Shown here: piece by piece, positions 9,325 to 17,964 of the stretch | Position numbering within the stretch: position 1 is the stretch's first letter | Layout: each line of letters begins with the position of its first letter | Assembly: GCF_000429945.1 (NCBI RefSeq) | Contig: NZ_AUCV01000003.1 | Location: 186,001 to 250,000 of the forward strand | Reading direction: 5' to 3' | DNA: 64,000 nt | From: Desulfogranum japonicum DSM 18378 | GTDB lineage: Bacteria; Desulfobacterota; Desulfobulbia; Desulfobulbales; Desulfobulbaceae | Translations under genes and position numbers: made by a program | The notes under the pieces: model-generated | Databases searched by the model: none | The model's input: the letters and a program-made list of their open reading frames with translations, nothing else | What the model was told of the DNA's origin: nothing

Positions 9325-9711
9325 TCAACAAAGGTTTTCCAGTCTATCTGACTGACTGACGATTTCAGTGAGCTTTATCCCGAACTTATCTCCAACCTTC
9401 ACAGCTTCGCCACGGGCAATGAGCCGTGAATTAACGTAAAGGTCCAGAGGTTCCCCTGCATATTTTTCCAGTTCTACCACGTATCCTTCTCCCATTTGCA
9501 GTAGATCCTTGAGGAGTATTTTGGCCCTGCCGACCTCAACCGACACCTGCAGGGGAATATCAAAAAGAAATTCCAGGTCACGGTTGGCGTTTTGGCTCAT
9601 TGCGGCTGATGGCTTGGCTTGGGGTGACGCTTCTTCCAACAGCTCTGCTGTTTCCTCGGCGTTGAGGGTACTTTGAGGACGTGGAGGAATGTTGTTTTCA
9701 GATGGATCCAT
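9325..9711 (-). CDS. fliN: Flagellar motor switch protein FliN
   Basis: A 128-residue C-ring protein. The N-terminal half is a Glu/Ala/Gln-rich linker; the C-terminal SpoA domain starts at LEFLFDIPLQVSVEVGRAKI and contains the GEPLDLYVNSRLIARGEAV block typical of FliN. Together with FliM and FliG it forms the rotor switch. It starts 12 bases after the fliM stop. Confidence 0.96.
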   Translation of the reverse strand: MDPSENNIPPRPQSTLNAEETAELLEEASPQAKPSAAMSQNANRDLEFLFDIPLQVSVEVGRAKILLKDLLQMGEGYVVELEKYAGEPLDLYVNSRLIARGEAVKVGDKFGIKLTEIVSQSDRLENLC

Positions 9712-9723
9712 ATTGTTTCCTGC

Positions 9724-10722
9724 TTAATTGGTGAGTGTTAACCCAGTTATGTGAAAGGCCTTTTTGCCATTTCTTTCCCCTGGAATTGCCCTGAATTTTG
9801 GTTGGTTTTCCACAACTATGCTTATTGGTTGGGTGGGGTCGTATCCCAGGTCAATGATGTCTCCTTTTTTCAACTGAAGAATCTTGCGAATTGTCATGTC
9901 TATGAGGCCTGAGCGGGCAATGACCATGCATTCCATTTCAAGTGCTTCCCGGGTGATGATTTTATTCCAGTTCGACGAGGCCTGAGTAACAGTAACCATT
10001 TCCCGGAAAGCTTCCCGAAAGGGTTCTACTGTGAGGTAAGGGATAATAAAGCACATCTGGCCGGCTCTTTCACCGCTGGCCGAAAGATTAAAGGTCGCAA
10101 CCAGAACTTCGGTATCAGCTTCTACAATGTTAACAAGCCGAAAATTATTTTCAATTTTGGTCAGGCTGGGTTGTACAGGCGTTATGGGCTGCAACGCCTT
10201 TTGGAGATCCTTTCCTATTCCCTCCATGGTGTTGCGGAGAATGCTTATTTCAATGGTTGTCAAGGTCCGAGATACGTTCATGCTCTCATTGGATGTTGAA
10301 CCCAGCATGATTTCCAGAAGGGTAAACGCCATGAACGTGTCAAAGTGGAACAGGCAACCATACTTTAACGGATCGGTATTGAAAATGCCCACTGCCCCCT
10401 GATTATTGAGATTCTGCAGGCTTTGTTGAAAAGAGGTGGAGGTGATGTCCTGTCGTTCAACAAGAAAGGTTTTTTGCAGTGTGTTTGTCAGTGTGGTGCC
10501 GAAGTTTCTGGCAAACATATCAATAATGATATCAAAGTTGGGGATTCGCATCTCCCCGGTGGCGCCGCCATGCTGATATGTCTGGAAGAGGTCGATCTCT
10601 TTGGCGAGCAGGAATCGTGGTGCCTGCACATGTTTATCGTCAACCGAGTCTGTGGATATTTTCCCGGTTTTGAGTGCAGTCAGAAGATCTGCTATTTCCT
10701 CTTTACTGAGTATTGGTTCCAT
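9724..10722 (-). CDS. fliM: Flagellar motor switch protein FliM
   Basis: A 332-residue switch protein. The N-terminal CheY-phosphate-binding peptide is present (ILSKEEIADLLTAL), followed by a CheC-like middle domain (MFARNFGTTLTNTLQK, ILRNTMEGIGKDLQ) and a C-terminal SpoA domain (KKGDIIDLGYDPTQPISIVVENQPKFRA). The intact CheY-binding peptide fits with the CheY encoded about 18 kb away. It lies between fliL and fliN. Confidence 0.96.
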   Translation of the reverse strand: MEPILSKEEIADLLTALKTGKISTDSVDDKHVQAPRFLLAKEIDLFQTYQHGGATGEMRIPNFDIIIDMFARNFGTTLTNTLQKTFLVERQDITSTSFQQSLQNLNNQGAVGIFNTDPLKYGCLFHFDTFMAFTLLEIMLGSTSNESMNVSRTLTTIEISILRNTMEGIGKDLQKALQPITPVQPSLTKIENNFRLVNIVEADTEVLVATFNLSASGERAGQMCFIIPYLTVEPFREAFREMVTVTQASSNWNKIITREALEMECMVIARSGLIDMTIRKILQLKKGDIIDLGYDPTQPISIVVENQPKFRAIPGERNGKKAFHITGLTLTN

Positions 10723-10727
10723 TGTTG

Positions 10728-11240
10728 CTACTGTACCACAAAATCAGTGAGATATATGTTCTTTACCTTGCCTGTTTTCAAAAACGAATTGATTTTGCTC
10801 TTAAGTTCGGCTTTAAGCTGTTTCTTTCCCTGCAGATCCTGAAGTTCTTCAAAGGTTTTATTACCAATGAGCAGAAGTATGGTATCCCGGATCTGGGGCA
10901 TGCGTTTATTGGCTTCTTCAACGGCCGCCTCATCATTCATCTCAAGGGTGATGGAGGCCTTGACGTAGTGAGGTTCCCCCTCTCCGATAATGTTGACGAT
11001 GAACTCTTCTATGTTCACCATTGGACCGATTTCGTTATCTTCCAGTGCGGGCTGAACCATTTCAACCTGCTCGTTTACCTCATTTTCAACTGGGGCAGGG
11101 GCTTGTTTAAGGAATAAAAAGTATACTGCTGCCCCGGCACCAAGGAGCAATATCAACAGTACTATACCAATAATGACAATGAGTTTCTTTTTTCCTCCAC
11201 CTTTTCCGTTTTCCGCATCCTGCGGGGGTTGCTCTGCCAT
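10728..11240 (-). CDS. fliL: Flagellar basal body-associated protein FliL
   Basis: A 170-residue protein with a short charged N-terminal tail rich in Gly/Lys, one membrane helix (about residues 18-44), and a periplasmic FliL domain with the EEFIVNIIGEGEPHYVKASITLE core and the RDTILLLIGNKTFEEL segment. FliL stabilises the stator at high load. It is followed 5 bases later by fliM. Confidence 0.95.
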   Translation of the reverse strand: MAEQPPQDAENGKGGGKKKLIVIIGIVLLILLLGAGAAVYFLFLKQAPAPVENEVNEQVEMVQPALEDNEIGPMVNIEEFIVNIIGEGEPHYVKASITLEMNDEAAVEEANKRMPQIRDTILLLIGNKTFEELQDLQGKKQLKAELKSKINSFLKTGKVKNIYLTDFVVQ

Positions 11241-11262
11241 AACTTTTCCTGAATGTTGTAAT

Positions 11263-12009
11263 TTAGAAAGGGATGACCGGTTGTGACCGGTTACTGGTGT
11301 TTACCTTACGGTTGCTACGCAAAATAAAATCTACTCTTCGGTTTTTAGCTCGATTTTCTTCGCTGGTATTGCTTACCACAGGTCTGCTTGAACCATACCC
11401 CACCGCTGACATACGATCTATGGAGAAAATTTCACCTCTGTTATAAAAACGCATTACAGCAACTGCCCTGGCTACTGAAATATCCCAATTAGACAAGGAG
11501 GGAGATGTCACCGGTGTATCATCGGTATGGCCTTCTATGCGCATACTCATCGGCAGGGGGCGGACAATATCTGCAATTTTTCGTAATAAGGGGTAAGAGC
11601 TGGGGTTAAGTGTAGTCTGGCCTTTGTCAAAAAGAATTGAGTCGTTGATTCGCAATACAATGGAATCATTATCCCGTTCTATTGCGTCAACCTGATCCAT
11701 CAGTTGTGTCATCTTGAGATCATTTTGTATTTTTCGGTAATAATGCATTTTGGTCTCCCGTGGGATGGGAGTGAACTCAGATTTGGGGGGGGAGGGGATA
11801 ATGGGGATGGTGTACCGTTTGGGAGCCGCAGTAGTTCGCCATCCAAAAGAATCCTTGATGGATGTCTTGGCCTGGACAAATTTTACCGGATCCATGCTTG
11901 CCATGGAGAGGAGCAAAACAAAAAAGGTTAGCAGCAGAGTAACCAGGTCACTGAAGGTGGTCATCCACAACGGGGCGCCGGGAGGACATTCTTCCTTTTT
12001 TTTCGCCAT
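11263..12009 (-). CDS. motB: Flagellar stator protein MotB
   Basis: A 248-residue stator subunit. The single N-terminal membrane helix contains the proton/ion-carrying aspartate at residue 21 (TFSDLVTLLLTFFVLLLSMAS). The C-terminal OmpA-like peptidoglycan-binding domain is clear (ILFDKGQTTL, MRIEGHTDDTPV, AVGYGSSRPV, NRRVDFIL). Whether it uses H+ or Na+ cannot be decided by eye. Downstream partner of motA. Confidence 0.96.
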   Translation of the reverse strand: MAKKKEECPPGAPLWMTTFSDLVTLLLTFFVLLLSMASMDPVKFVQAKTSIKDSFGWRTTAAPKRYTIPIIPSPPKSEFTPIPRETKMHYYRKIQNDLKMTQLMDQVDAIERDNDSIVLRINDSILFDKGQTTLNPSSYPLLRKIADIVRPLPMSMRIEGHTDDTPVTSPSLSNWDISVARAVAVMRFYNRGEIFSIDRMSAVGYGSSRPVVSNTSEENRAKNRRVDFILRSNRKVNTSNRSQPVIPF

Positions 12010-12020
12010 GGCATTTCCTG

Positions 12021-12785
12021 TTATTTAAAAACGGATTCACGTTGTTTGGGAGCAATGTAGGCATGTAGCTTTTGCTCCATGACCCTGGGATTTTCTCCGG
12101 AAAGAATAGATTCCATGCCTTCGACAATGACTGTTTTTTGTAAAAGTTCTGTTTTAGATCTGGTTTTCAATTTACCGGCCATGGGATTGAAAAGGATATT
12201 AGCCAGCACTGCGCCGTAGAATGTCGTAAGCAGGGCGACAGCCATGGCCGGACCAATGGAGGCAGGATCACTCATATTCTGGAGCATTTGTACCAGACCG
12301 ATCAACGTACCCACCATACCCATGGCTGGTGAGATCATTCCCAGAGATACGAATATTTCTGCACCTCCGCTGTGTCGTTCCGATATGTAGTCGATTTCAG
12401 TGTTTAGCATGGCTTTCAAATCTTCAGGTTCCTGTCCATCAACAGCCATCTGCAAAGCTTTAACCATGAAATCATCGTCCACAGTGTCAATGGACCCCTG
12501 GAGAGACAGTATGCCTTCTTTGCGTGCTTTATTGGCAAATTCCATCAGCTGAGCTATCAGATTATTGGTATTTGCCTCCTTGATCAGTACTGTTTTTTTG
12601 GCTACTCCTATGGCACTGATTACGTCACCTAAAGGGAAGTTGATCAGGGCGACCCCGGCAGTACCACCAAAAACAATAAGAATAGAAGGTAGGTCTATGA
12701 ACATGCCGATGCCTCCACCCTGGAGAATAGCCATGACCATGAGGCCAAAGGAGGCGACAATACCGATAAGGGTTGCAATATCCAC
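12021..12785 (-). CDS. motA: Flagellar stator protein MotA
   Basis: A 254-residue stator subunit with four membrane helices. Family landmarks are GGGIGMFIDLPSILIVFGGTAG near the N-terminus and the last helix pair with SPAMGMVGTLIGLVQML and AMAVALLTTFYGAVLANILFNP. It is the first gene after a sigma-54 promoter, so motAB and the switch/export genes behind it probably share one early transcript. Confidence 0.97.
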   Translation of the reverse strand: MDIATLIGIVASFGLMVMAILQGGGIGMFIDLPSILIVFGGTAGVALINFPLGDVISAIGVAKKTVLIKEANTNNLIAQLMEFANKARKEGILSLQGSIDTVDDDFMVKALQMAVDGQEPEDLKAMLNTEIDYISERHSGGAEIFVSLGMISPAMGMVGTLIGLVQMLQNMSDPASIGPAMAVALLTTFYGAVLANILFNPMAGKLKTRSKTELLQKTVIVEGMESILSGENPRVMEQKLHAYIAPKQRESVFK

Positions 12786-12871
12786 GTATACGGTCCTTGG
12801 ACGGTTTGAGTTTACGAAATGCTAATCTATGATAGTAGCAGGATACCTAAAAGAACAGGTAAAGACAAGAA

Positions 12872-12887
12872 TGCAAGTTCGATGCCA
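12872..12887 (-). promoter_or_regulatory. Sigma-54 (-24/-12) promoter for the motA operon
   Basis: The minus strand reads TGGCATCGAACTTGCA: TGGCA, then exactly 10 bases between GG and GC, then TTGCA. This is nearly the full RpoN consensus. It lies about 87 bases before the motA start, just after the flgE terminator and in the right orientation. It should need an enhancer-binding activator; the receiver-less one at 33-34 kb is a candidate. Confidence 0.75.
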
Positions 12888-12957
12888 GTGAAATTGAATG
12901 GCAGGTTGAAAAATGGCGGGACGAATATTCGATATTTTAAAGGGATAGAAAACAGAA

Positions 12958-12984
12958 AAGCGCATTCCTGGGAAGAATGCGCTT
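12958..12984 (-). terminator. Rho-independent terminator after flgE
   Basis: A perfect 10-base inverted repeat (AAGCGCATTC / GAATGCGCTT) with a 7-base loop, about 27 bases past the flgE stop on the minus strand. A T-rich stretch (TTCTGTTTTC) follows it. It ends the flgB-to-flgE transcript and separates it from the motA promoter. Confidence 0.8.
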
Positions 12985-13010
12985 GAAACCGTCAGAAAAA
13001 TGACAGTAAA

Positions 13011-14261
13011 TTATCTTTTCAGATTAATGAGTTCACTGAGCATTTCATCAACAGTGGAGATAATTTTCGAGTTGGCTTGAAAACCTCTTTGGGTGGTGAT
13101 CATTTTGACAAATTCCTGCCCCATATCAACATTGGACTGTTCCAGGGAATTGGTGAAAATACGACCCAGCTCCGGTCCTGGTAATCCGACCCGTATCTGA
13201 CCAGCATCCTCTGTATAGGCATAGTGATTTGACCCAGCCAGGCTCAATCCGCCGGGATTTTGAAATTTGGCCAGCACCAGTTGGGCAATTTTCACCTGTT
13301 CGCCGTTGGAATAGCTGGCAACCACAATACCCTCTCCATCAATGGCCACATTGGTCAGTTCGCCAGCAGCGTAACCGTTCTGGTTCTGGCCGATAACAAC
13401 TGATTCGCTGTCGTACTGGGTACAATCAAAGGTGACATCTATGGCCTGGTTCAATTCTGAGCCATTACCCCAGTCAGCCACGACGATGTTATTGACTGGA
13501 GGTGCCGCAAGGTTACCATCGGCATCAAATGTTATATCAGGCAGAGCTGCAAAGGTGGCAGCATCGCCATCCAGGGTATATCCTGAGGCCCAGGTGTTGG
13601 TCGCCGAATCCAGAAGACGCCAGTAGACCGAGACCATGTGGTCTTCTCCAAGGCTGTCATATATTGTGCTTGAGGCTGTATAGTTATAGGTGGCCACATC
13701 GTCAGGATCGATATCCGCTGCAGCACCGCCGAGTTCATCCGAAGCCGCATCCAGGTTGGTGGTAAAGGTCAGTTCAGTTGTGGGGTTGGCTTCTATCAAT
13801 CCCACATTCTTCACTTGAATGTTTCCGGGGTCATTTGGGAGCAGGTTGCCATTAACATCGAACGCTTTTCCCTGGACGATAAATCCTTCAGGGTTTACCA
13901 GGTACCCCTCGTCATTAAAACGGAATGCTCCTGCCCTGGTATAGAACATAGTGTCATTGCCTAACTCACTGACAATAAAAAAACCCTCGCCTTCAATGGC
14001 TACATCGGTATCTGAAGAAGTGGTTTCAAAGGTTCCCTGGCTGAAAATATTATCAACAATGGAAAGCCCCACTCCACGACCAACCTGGGAAATACCGCCA
14101 GAGCCGAAAATGGAACTGGAGAGAAGGTCGGAGAAAACTGAGCGGGCGCCTTTGAAACCAAGGGTATTGGTATTGGCAAGGTTATTACCGATGACACTCA
14201 TGGCCTGGGAGTTCGTATTGAGTCCACTTACTCCGCTAAACATTGCACTTTGAATGCCCAT
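13011..14261 (-). CDS. flgE: Flagellar hook protein FlgE
   Basis: A 416-residue hook protein. The N-terminal rod/hook motif (MGIQSAMFSGVSGLNTNSQA, then VIGNNLANTNTLGFKGARS) and C-terminal motif (SLEQSNVDMGQEFVKMITTQRG) are both intact. The middle is Asp/Asn-rich, as in surface-exposed hook domains. The frame is open to 14357, but the ATG at 14261 has CAGGAGGTTCTA upstream and starts exactly at the conserved N-terminus. It is the last gene before the terminator. Confidence 0.95.
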   Translation of the reverse strand: MGIQSAMFSGVSGLNTNSQAMSVIGNNLANTNTLGFKGARSVFSDLLSSSIFGSGGISQVGRGVGLSIVDNIFSQGTFETTSSDTDVAIEGEGFFIVSELGNDTMFYTRAGAFRFNDEGYLVNPEGFIVQGKAFDVNGNLLPNDPGNIQVKNVGLIEANPTTELTFTTNLDAASDELGGAAADIDPDDVATYNYTASSTIYDSLGEDHMVSVYWRLLDSATNTWASGYTLDGDAATFAALPDITFDADGNLAAPPVNNIVVADWGNGSELNQAIDVTFDCTQYDSESVVIGQNQNGYAAGELTNVAIDGEGIVVASYSNGEQVKIAQLVLAKFQNPGGLSLAGSNHYAYTEDAGQIRVGLPGPELGRIFTNSLEQSNVDMGQEFVKMITTQRGFQANSKIISTVDEMLSELINLKR

Positions 14262-14322
14262 TAGAACCTCCTGGGGGTTATATTCAATGGATAATTGATT
14301 AGTTACGTGTGTCTGGAGAAGA

Positions 14323-15129
14323 TTATCCTTCTTCCAGCGCGTCAACCACATCCTCAATTATCCCCGCGCCGTCCTTTGCAGCAGAGACAGTTTCTTCAGT
14401 CGTGGTAGTATCAGTTGCATCATCCTCTTCTGACTCTTCGCTGTCAGCAGACGATTTAGAGCGGTCATACGCTCCATATACTTCATCTATGGTGTAGTTA
14501 CCGCTTACCGTAATCAATAAGGGTTCACTTCCATTCAGGTCTACACCTGTAACCTCTGTTTTGATGAGAGATTTGACAGTTGTACTGGTAGGATCTCCAT
14601 CTATCTTGGCTTTGATGACCAGTGTGTAGGTGCCTGCTTCCACATCATCTCCGGATGCATCCTTGCCATTCCAGGTGAGTGTGTGATTGCCTTTCGAGGT
14701 ATCTGTTCCAGAGAGTGTTGTGATCGTGTTTCCATCCTTATCCTGGATAATGGCGTCTACATCTGTGACGGTCCCGTCAATAGAGTAGCCTATTTCTACA
14801 GGATCTCCGGAATAGGCGAATTCAGATCCTTCCACCAATACTTCTTTTCCTATGAGGGAAAGGGCTGAAATTCTTTGCGAATTGTTTTGAGCAGCTGCCA
14901 GCTGGTCCATGGAATCATTCAGGTTGAAGAGTTGTTCCAATTGGCTGTACTGAGCGAGCTGGGCTGTAAACTCTGTTGCATCAGAGGGATTCAGAGGGTC
15001 CTGGTTCTGCAACTGCGCAACCAGAAGCGTCAGAAAATCCTCCTGGCCCAGGGTGTTACTACTGCTTTTGGTTGAACTGGTGTTACTCGTCGAGCTGGTA
15101 GTTTTGGTAAGTGCAGATATATCAGCCAT
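14323..15129 (-). CDS. flgD: Hook assembly scaffold protein FlgD with acidic C-terminal tail
   Basis: A 268-residue hook-cap protein. The conserved N-terminal block is LGQEDFLTLLVAQLQNQDPL, followed by the AQYSQLEQLFNLN segment; the C-terminal part holds the FlgD Ig-like fold (GNHTLTWNGKDASGDDVEAGTYTL). The last ~45 residues are an unusual tail rich in Asp, Glu, Ser and Thr (from about residue 222), longer than in common FlgD proteins. It lies between fliK and flgE. Confidence 0.92.
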   Translation of the reverse strand: MADISALTKTTSSTSNTSSTKSSSNTLGQEDFLTLLVAQLQNQDPLNPSDATEFTAQLAQYSQLEQLFNLNDSMDQLAAAQNNSQRISALSLIGKEVLVEGSEFAYSGDPVEIGYSIDGTVTDVDAIIQDKDGNTITTLSGTDTSKGNHTLTWNGKDASGDDVEAGTYTLVIKAKIDGDPTSTTVKSLIKTEVTGVDLNGSEPLLITVSGNYTIDEVYGAYDRSKSSADSEESEEDDATDTTTTEETVSAAKDGAGIIEDVVDALEEG

Positions 15130-15141
15130 GGTCGTGTCCTG

Positions 15142-16932
15142 TTATGCTGTTACTCTCAGAGTGTGGTCCTCAGAAAGATCTGAACTGTCTTCGCCTTCTT
15201 CGTTCAGGCTGAAGGTATCCTGTGATGCTGTAGACCGGTAGTTTTTTCCGAGTTGATGACGCTCTTCATTTTGTTGAAAATGGCTTCCATCGTAATCATT
15301 GCTGGCTGCTATGGAAATTTCTATTTCATTGAGGAAAAGACCCTGCTGTTCCAGTGCTTCCCGCAGTTTGGGGAGATGTCTGTCAAGGGCTTCCTGGGCC
15401 TGTGGAGTTTGGGTGGTTATGTGGGCCCGTATATTGTCCTGATCCACTTTGATTTCCATACGTAGCTCGCCAAGTTCTCGAGGGTGCAGGCTCAAGGTAA
15501 CCGAACCACTCTCCAGTTTTCGGTTGTTGTTGAAATAGTGGACTACCTGATCCATTACCGAACTCTCGGGAACCGTTGCACCTGAAGGAAGACGCATCAT
15601 GGTGGTAGTCGTTGCCGAGGCTTGGGATGTGGAGCTGGTTGATGGGGACTGAGAATCAAAATTCAGTGGTGTAAATGTATTATCGCTTCTGAAAAGAGTC
15701 TCTGTTTTATGCAACTGTTCCCCTGTAAAACCCTTTTCCGGATTATTTTGTTGGCCTGTATCATCAGCCAACTGTTGTTCCTGTTCGTTGAGGACCGCTT
15801 TCACAGAGTTGTTGGGCAAATTGGAGTGGATATAGTTGCTGGTCGCATCCTGACGCTGTCCGCTTGGATCTGTTGTTAATGGCTGGCCTGATGCCATGGT
15901 TTTAGCAGCAACTTCTTCTGTGATAGTACTCTGGTAGACCGTTATGACCTGACCTTCAGCAGTCTGGGTGCTCAGTTGCGGGGAGTTGTTGAGTAACCCA
16001 TTCGTCTGCTGTTGCATTCCTTTATTTTGGGCAGTTTGCTGGGTATTGGCAAATGTTGCTGACCACTGTTCGACCACAACTTGCTGCCCAGCAGTTTCCT
16101 GACTGGCCTGGAGCGGCTGGGAAGCTGCGGTAGCTGTGGTAGCTGTGGTAGCTGTTGGTGTAGCCATTGAATCAATGATTTGCTGGAGTTGTGTAGTGGT
16201 TAATGTTACCTGTTCTCCTGTGCCAGCTGCAGCAGGTCGGGAAAAGTGATACTGACTGGTTCCAGGTGTTTCGAACAAAAGAGCTGCCGCGGTGGAGTTG
16301 GTTTTTACATTACCATTTGTATCAACCTGGGTAATGGTATTGTCCACAGCAGTGTTTGTGGTTTCTGATATGGTTATGGGGTTTTGGGTTGCTGGTATGG
16401 TTATGGTGTTTGGGGTGGCGTTGATAGGTGAATCGTGTTTTCCAACGGTCTGCTCAAGCACCTGGGATATTATCCGTGCTTCAGAGTCGGTCATGTATGT
16501 GGAGATGATTTCAGAGGACAGTGCTTCCTGGAATCCATCGCCGGCAATATCATCATTTTCATCATTTACTGATGTTGCATCTGTGTTGCTGTTGAGATCA
16601 GGTGTAACGGTGTTTGAAGTAGTTTGATCTTCTTGGTTTGAAGACGATGGGTTTTGATCACGCTCCACATTGGCGGTATCTGATGATACTTTTTCGTTGG
16701 TATGCTTTTCTCCTTGAACAGTGGCAGCAGTTTTCTCGTTGTTTCCGGTGCGATCAGAGGTTGAGGTCGTGGCAGCTTTTTTTGCTGACGATTGTCGTGC
16801 CGATTGGGTCGCGAGGTGAGAGGCAAAAGAGTTCTCGTCGCTGGCACTGGAACGGCTGTTGCCCGCAGATGTGTTCCCCGTTGGTTTGATCGGGGCAATG
16901 CTTTCTGCTGCTGAAAAGGCAAAAGTCTGCAT
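15142..16932 (-). CDS. fliK: Flagellar hook-length control protein FliK
   Basis: A 596-residue ruler protein. Residues 1 to about 460 are low-complexity (Ser, Thr, Asn, Gln, Ala) with no fixed fold visible, as expected for the ruler part. The C-terminal substrate-switch domain is recognisable (GSVTLSLHPRELGELRMEIK, then EALDRHLPKLREALEQQGL). Its partner FlhB is encoded in the same window. Confidence 0.9.
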   Translation of the reverse strand: MQTFAFSAAESIAPIKPTGNTSAGNSRSSASDENSFASHLATQSARQSSAKKAATTSTSDRTGNNEKTAATVQGEKHTNEKVSSDTANVERDQNPSSSNQEDQTTSNTVTPDLNSNTDATSVNDENDDIAGDGFQEALSSEIISTYMTDSEARIISQVLEQTVGKHDSPINATPNTITIPATQNPITISETTNTAVDNTITQVDTNGNVKTNSTAAALLFETPGTSQYHFSRPAAAGTGEQVTLTTTQLQQIIDSMATPTATTATTATAASQPLQASQETAGQQVVVEQWSATFANTQQTAQNKGMQQQTNGLLNNSPQLSTQTAEGQVITVYQSTITEEVAAKTMASGQPLTTDPSGQRQDATSNYIHSNLPNNSVKAVLNEQEQQLADDTGQQNNPEKGFTGEQLHKTETLFRSDNTFTPLNFDSQSPSTSSTSQASATTTTMMRLPSGATVPESSVMDQVVHYFNNNRKLESGSVTLSLHPRELGELRMEIKVDQDNIRAHITTQTPQAQEALDRHLPKLREALEQQGLFLNEIEISIAASNDYDGSHFQQNEERHQLGKNYRSTASQDTFSLNEEGEDSSDLSEDHTLRVTA

Positions 16933-16939
16933 AAGAAGA

Positions 16940-17449
16940 TTATTGGGTATCCAGGGTTGAAAAATCAGTGGTCAGTCTGGCAGCTTTGTCTCGATTGAGA
17001 TTATTTAAAATCTTTGCCGCAGATTTGGTTTTCATGCGTTGGAGCAGAGAAACCGCCAGATCTGGTTCCAGGCTATCGAATACTTGAGCTGCTTTTTCTG
17101 CTGACATCTTCTCGTACATTTTACTGAGTTCATTTATCCGTTTTTGCTCGACCATATCTTTTTCAGCAAGGAGCTTTTCCAAGGCAATTCGTTGCTGCTG
17201 GAGTTGGTCAAGTTTCTTATCGACCTCCTCCTCCAATCTCTTTAGCTCCTTTTTTCTCTCTTCTACCGCTCTCCGTTCCTGTTCCAGCGAATTTCGTTCA
17301 TTTTCAAGGGCCGTCAGCAGTCTGCGTTCCTCAACAGATGAATATTGGGCTGTGTTTTCGGCAGCATGAGAGACATGGTAGACAGGAATAAGAAAAAGGA
17401 GTGCAGCAAGACAAAAGATGGATTTGAAGGATACTGTTGAAAGGTTCAT
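16940..17449 (-). CDS. MotE-like / MgtE-N-domain periplasmic protein
   Basis: A 169-residue exported protein. A signal peptide ends around YHVSHAAEN, a long charged coiled coil covers about 30-100, and the C-terminal MgtE_N-like helical domain follows (MSAEKAAQVFDSLEPDLAVSLLQRMKTKSAAKILNNL). Genes like this sit after fliJ in many flagellar operons and have been linked to stator or FliG-like functions (MotE). The frame opens at 17542, but the start at 17449 puts the signal peptide at the N-terminus and lies 7 bases after the fliJ stop. Confidence 0.8.
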   Translation of the reverse strand: MNLSTVSFKSIFCLAALLFLIPVYHVSHAAENTAQYSSVEERRLLTALENERNSLEQERRAVEERKKELKRLEEEVDKKLDQLQQQRIALEKLLAEKDMVEQKRINELSKMYEKMSAEKAAQVFDSLEPDLAVSLLQRMKTKSAAKILNNLNRDKAARLTTDFSTLDTQ

Positions 17450-17456
17450 GAGTGTT

Positions 17457-17909
17457 TTATTGATCAGGATTTTTGTGAAAAAGAACAGCCAGTTCGTCCA
17501 GCATTGCGCGCTCTTTTTTGTTAAGGTATTGTTTGTAGGCATTGTTCTGCTGTTCTTTCATTTTTTCCATAATTTTGAGGTCTTTGCTGGCCTTGAGCAC
17601 TTTTTGTCGTTTGCTTTCTGTTTGCCGTTTTGCCGTGAGTACTTCCTGTTCGGCTTTTTTAATTTTTTGCTTAACTACGCTTATCCAGTTTTCAATAAGC
17701 TCCAGTTGGGTGACTGACGTACCCTGGCTGTATTGAGATTGCAGGTTCATATACAGGTCTTCCAGTTCTTGCTGAGCAGCCTGAAAAATATCCTTTGCCT
17801 GTTGCTCTTTTTCCATTGCTGCAAACAGGGCTTGTCTGGCTTTTTCCTCAGCCTGACGCCGGATTCGAAGCACAGTGTCGAGTTTGAAAGGTTGCATGGC
17901 CCTTATCAT
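17457..17909 (-). CDS. fliJ: Flagellar export chaperone FliJ
   Basis: A 150-residue all-helical protein that is coiled coil along almost its whole length, with the N-terminal MQPFKLDTVLRIRRQAEEKARQ block typical of FliJ. FliJ links the FliI ATPase to FlhA and escorts chaperones. A start at the internal Met (17897, with AAGGG just upstream) is equally possible; the difference is four residues. It follows fliI by 55 bases. Confidence 0.85.
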   Translation of the reverse strand: MIRAMQPFKLDTVLRIRRQAEEKARQALFAAMEKEQQAKDIFQAAQQELEDLYMNLQSQYSQGTSVTQLELIENWISVVKQKIKKAEQEVLTAKRQTESKRQKVLKASKDLKIMEKMKEQQNNAYKQYLNKKERAMLDELAVLFHKNPDQ

Positions 17910-17964
17910 CCAGTGTATTGACGGAAATGGATAGTTACCTGATGTTCATGGGGGCTAACTGCTT

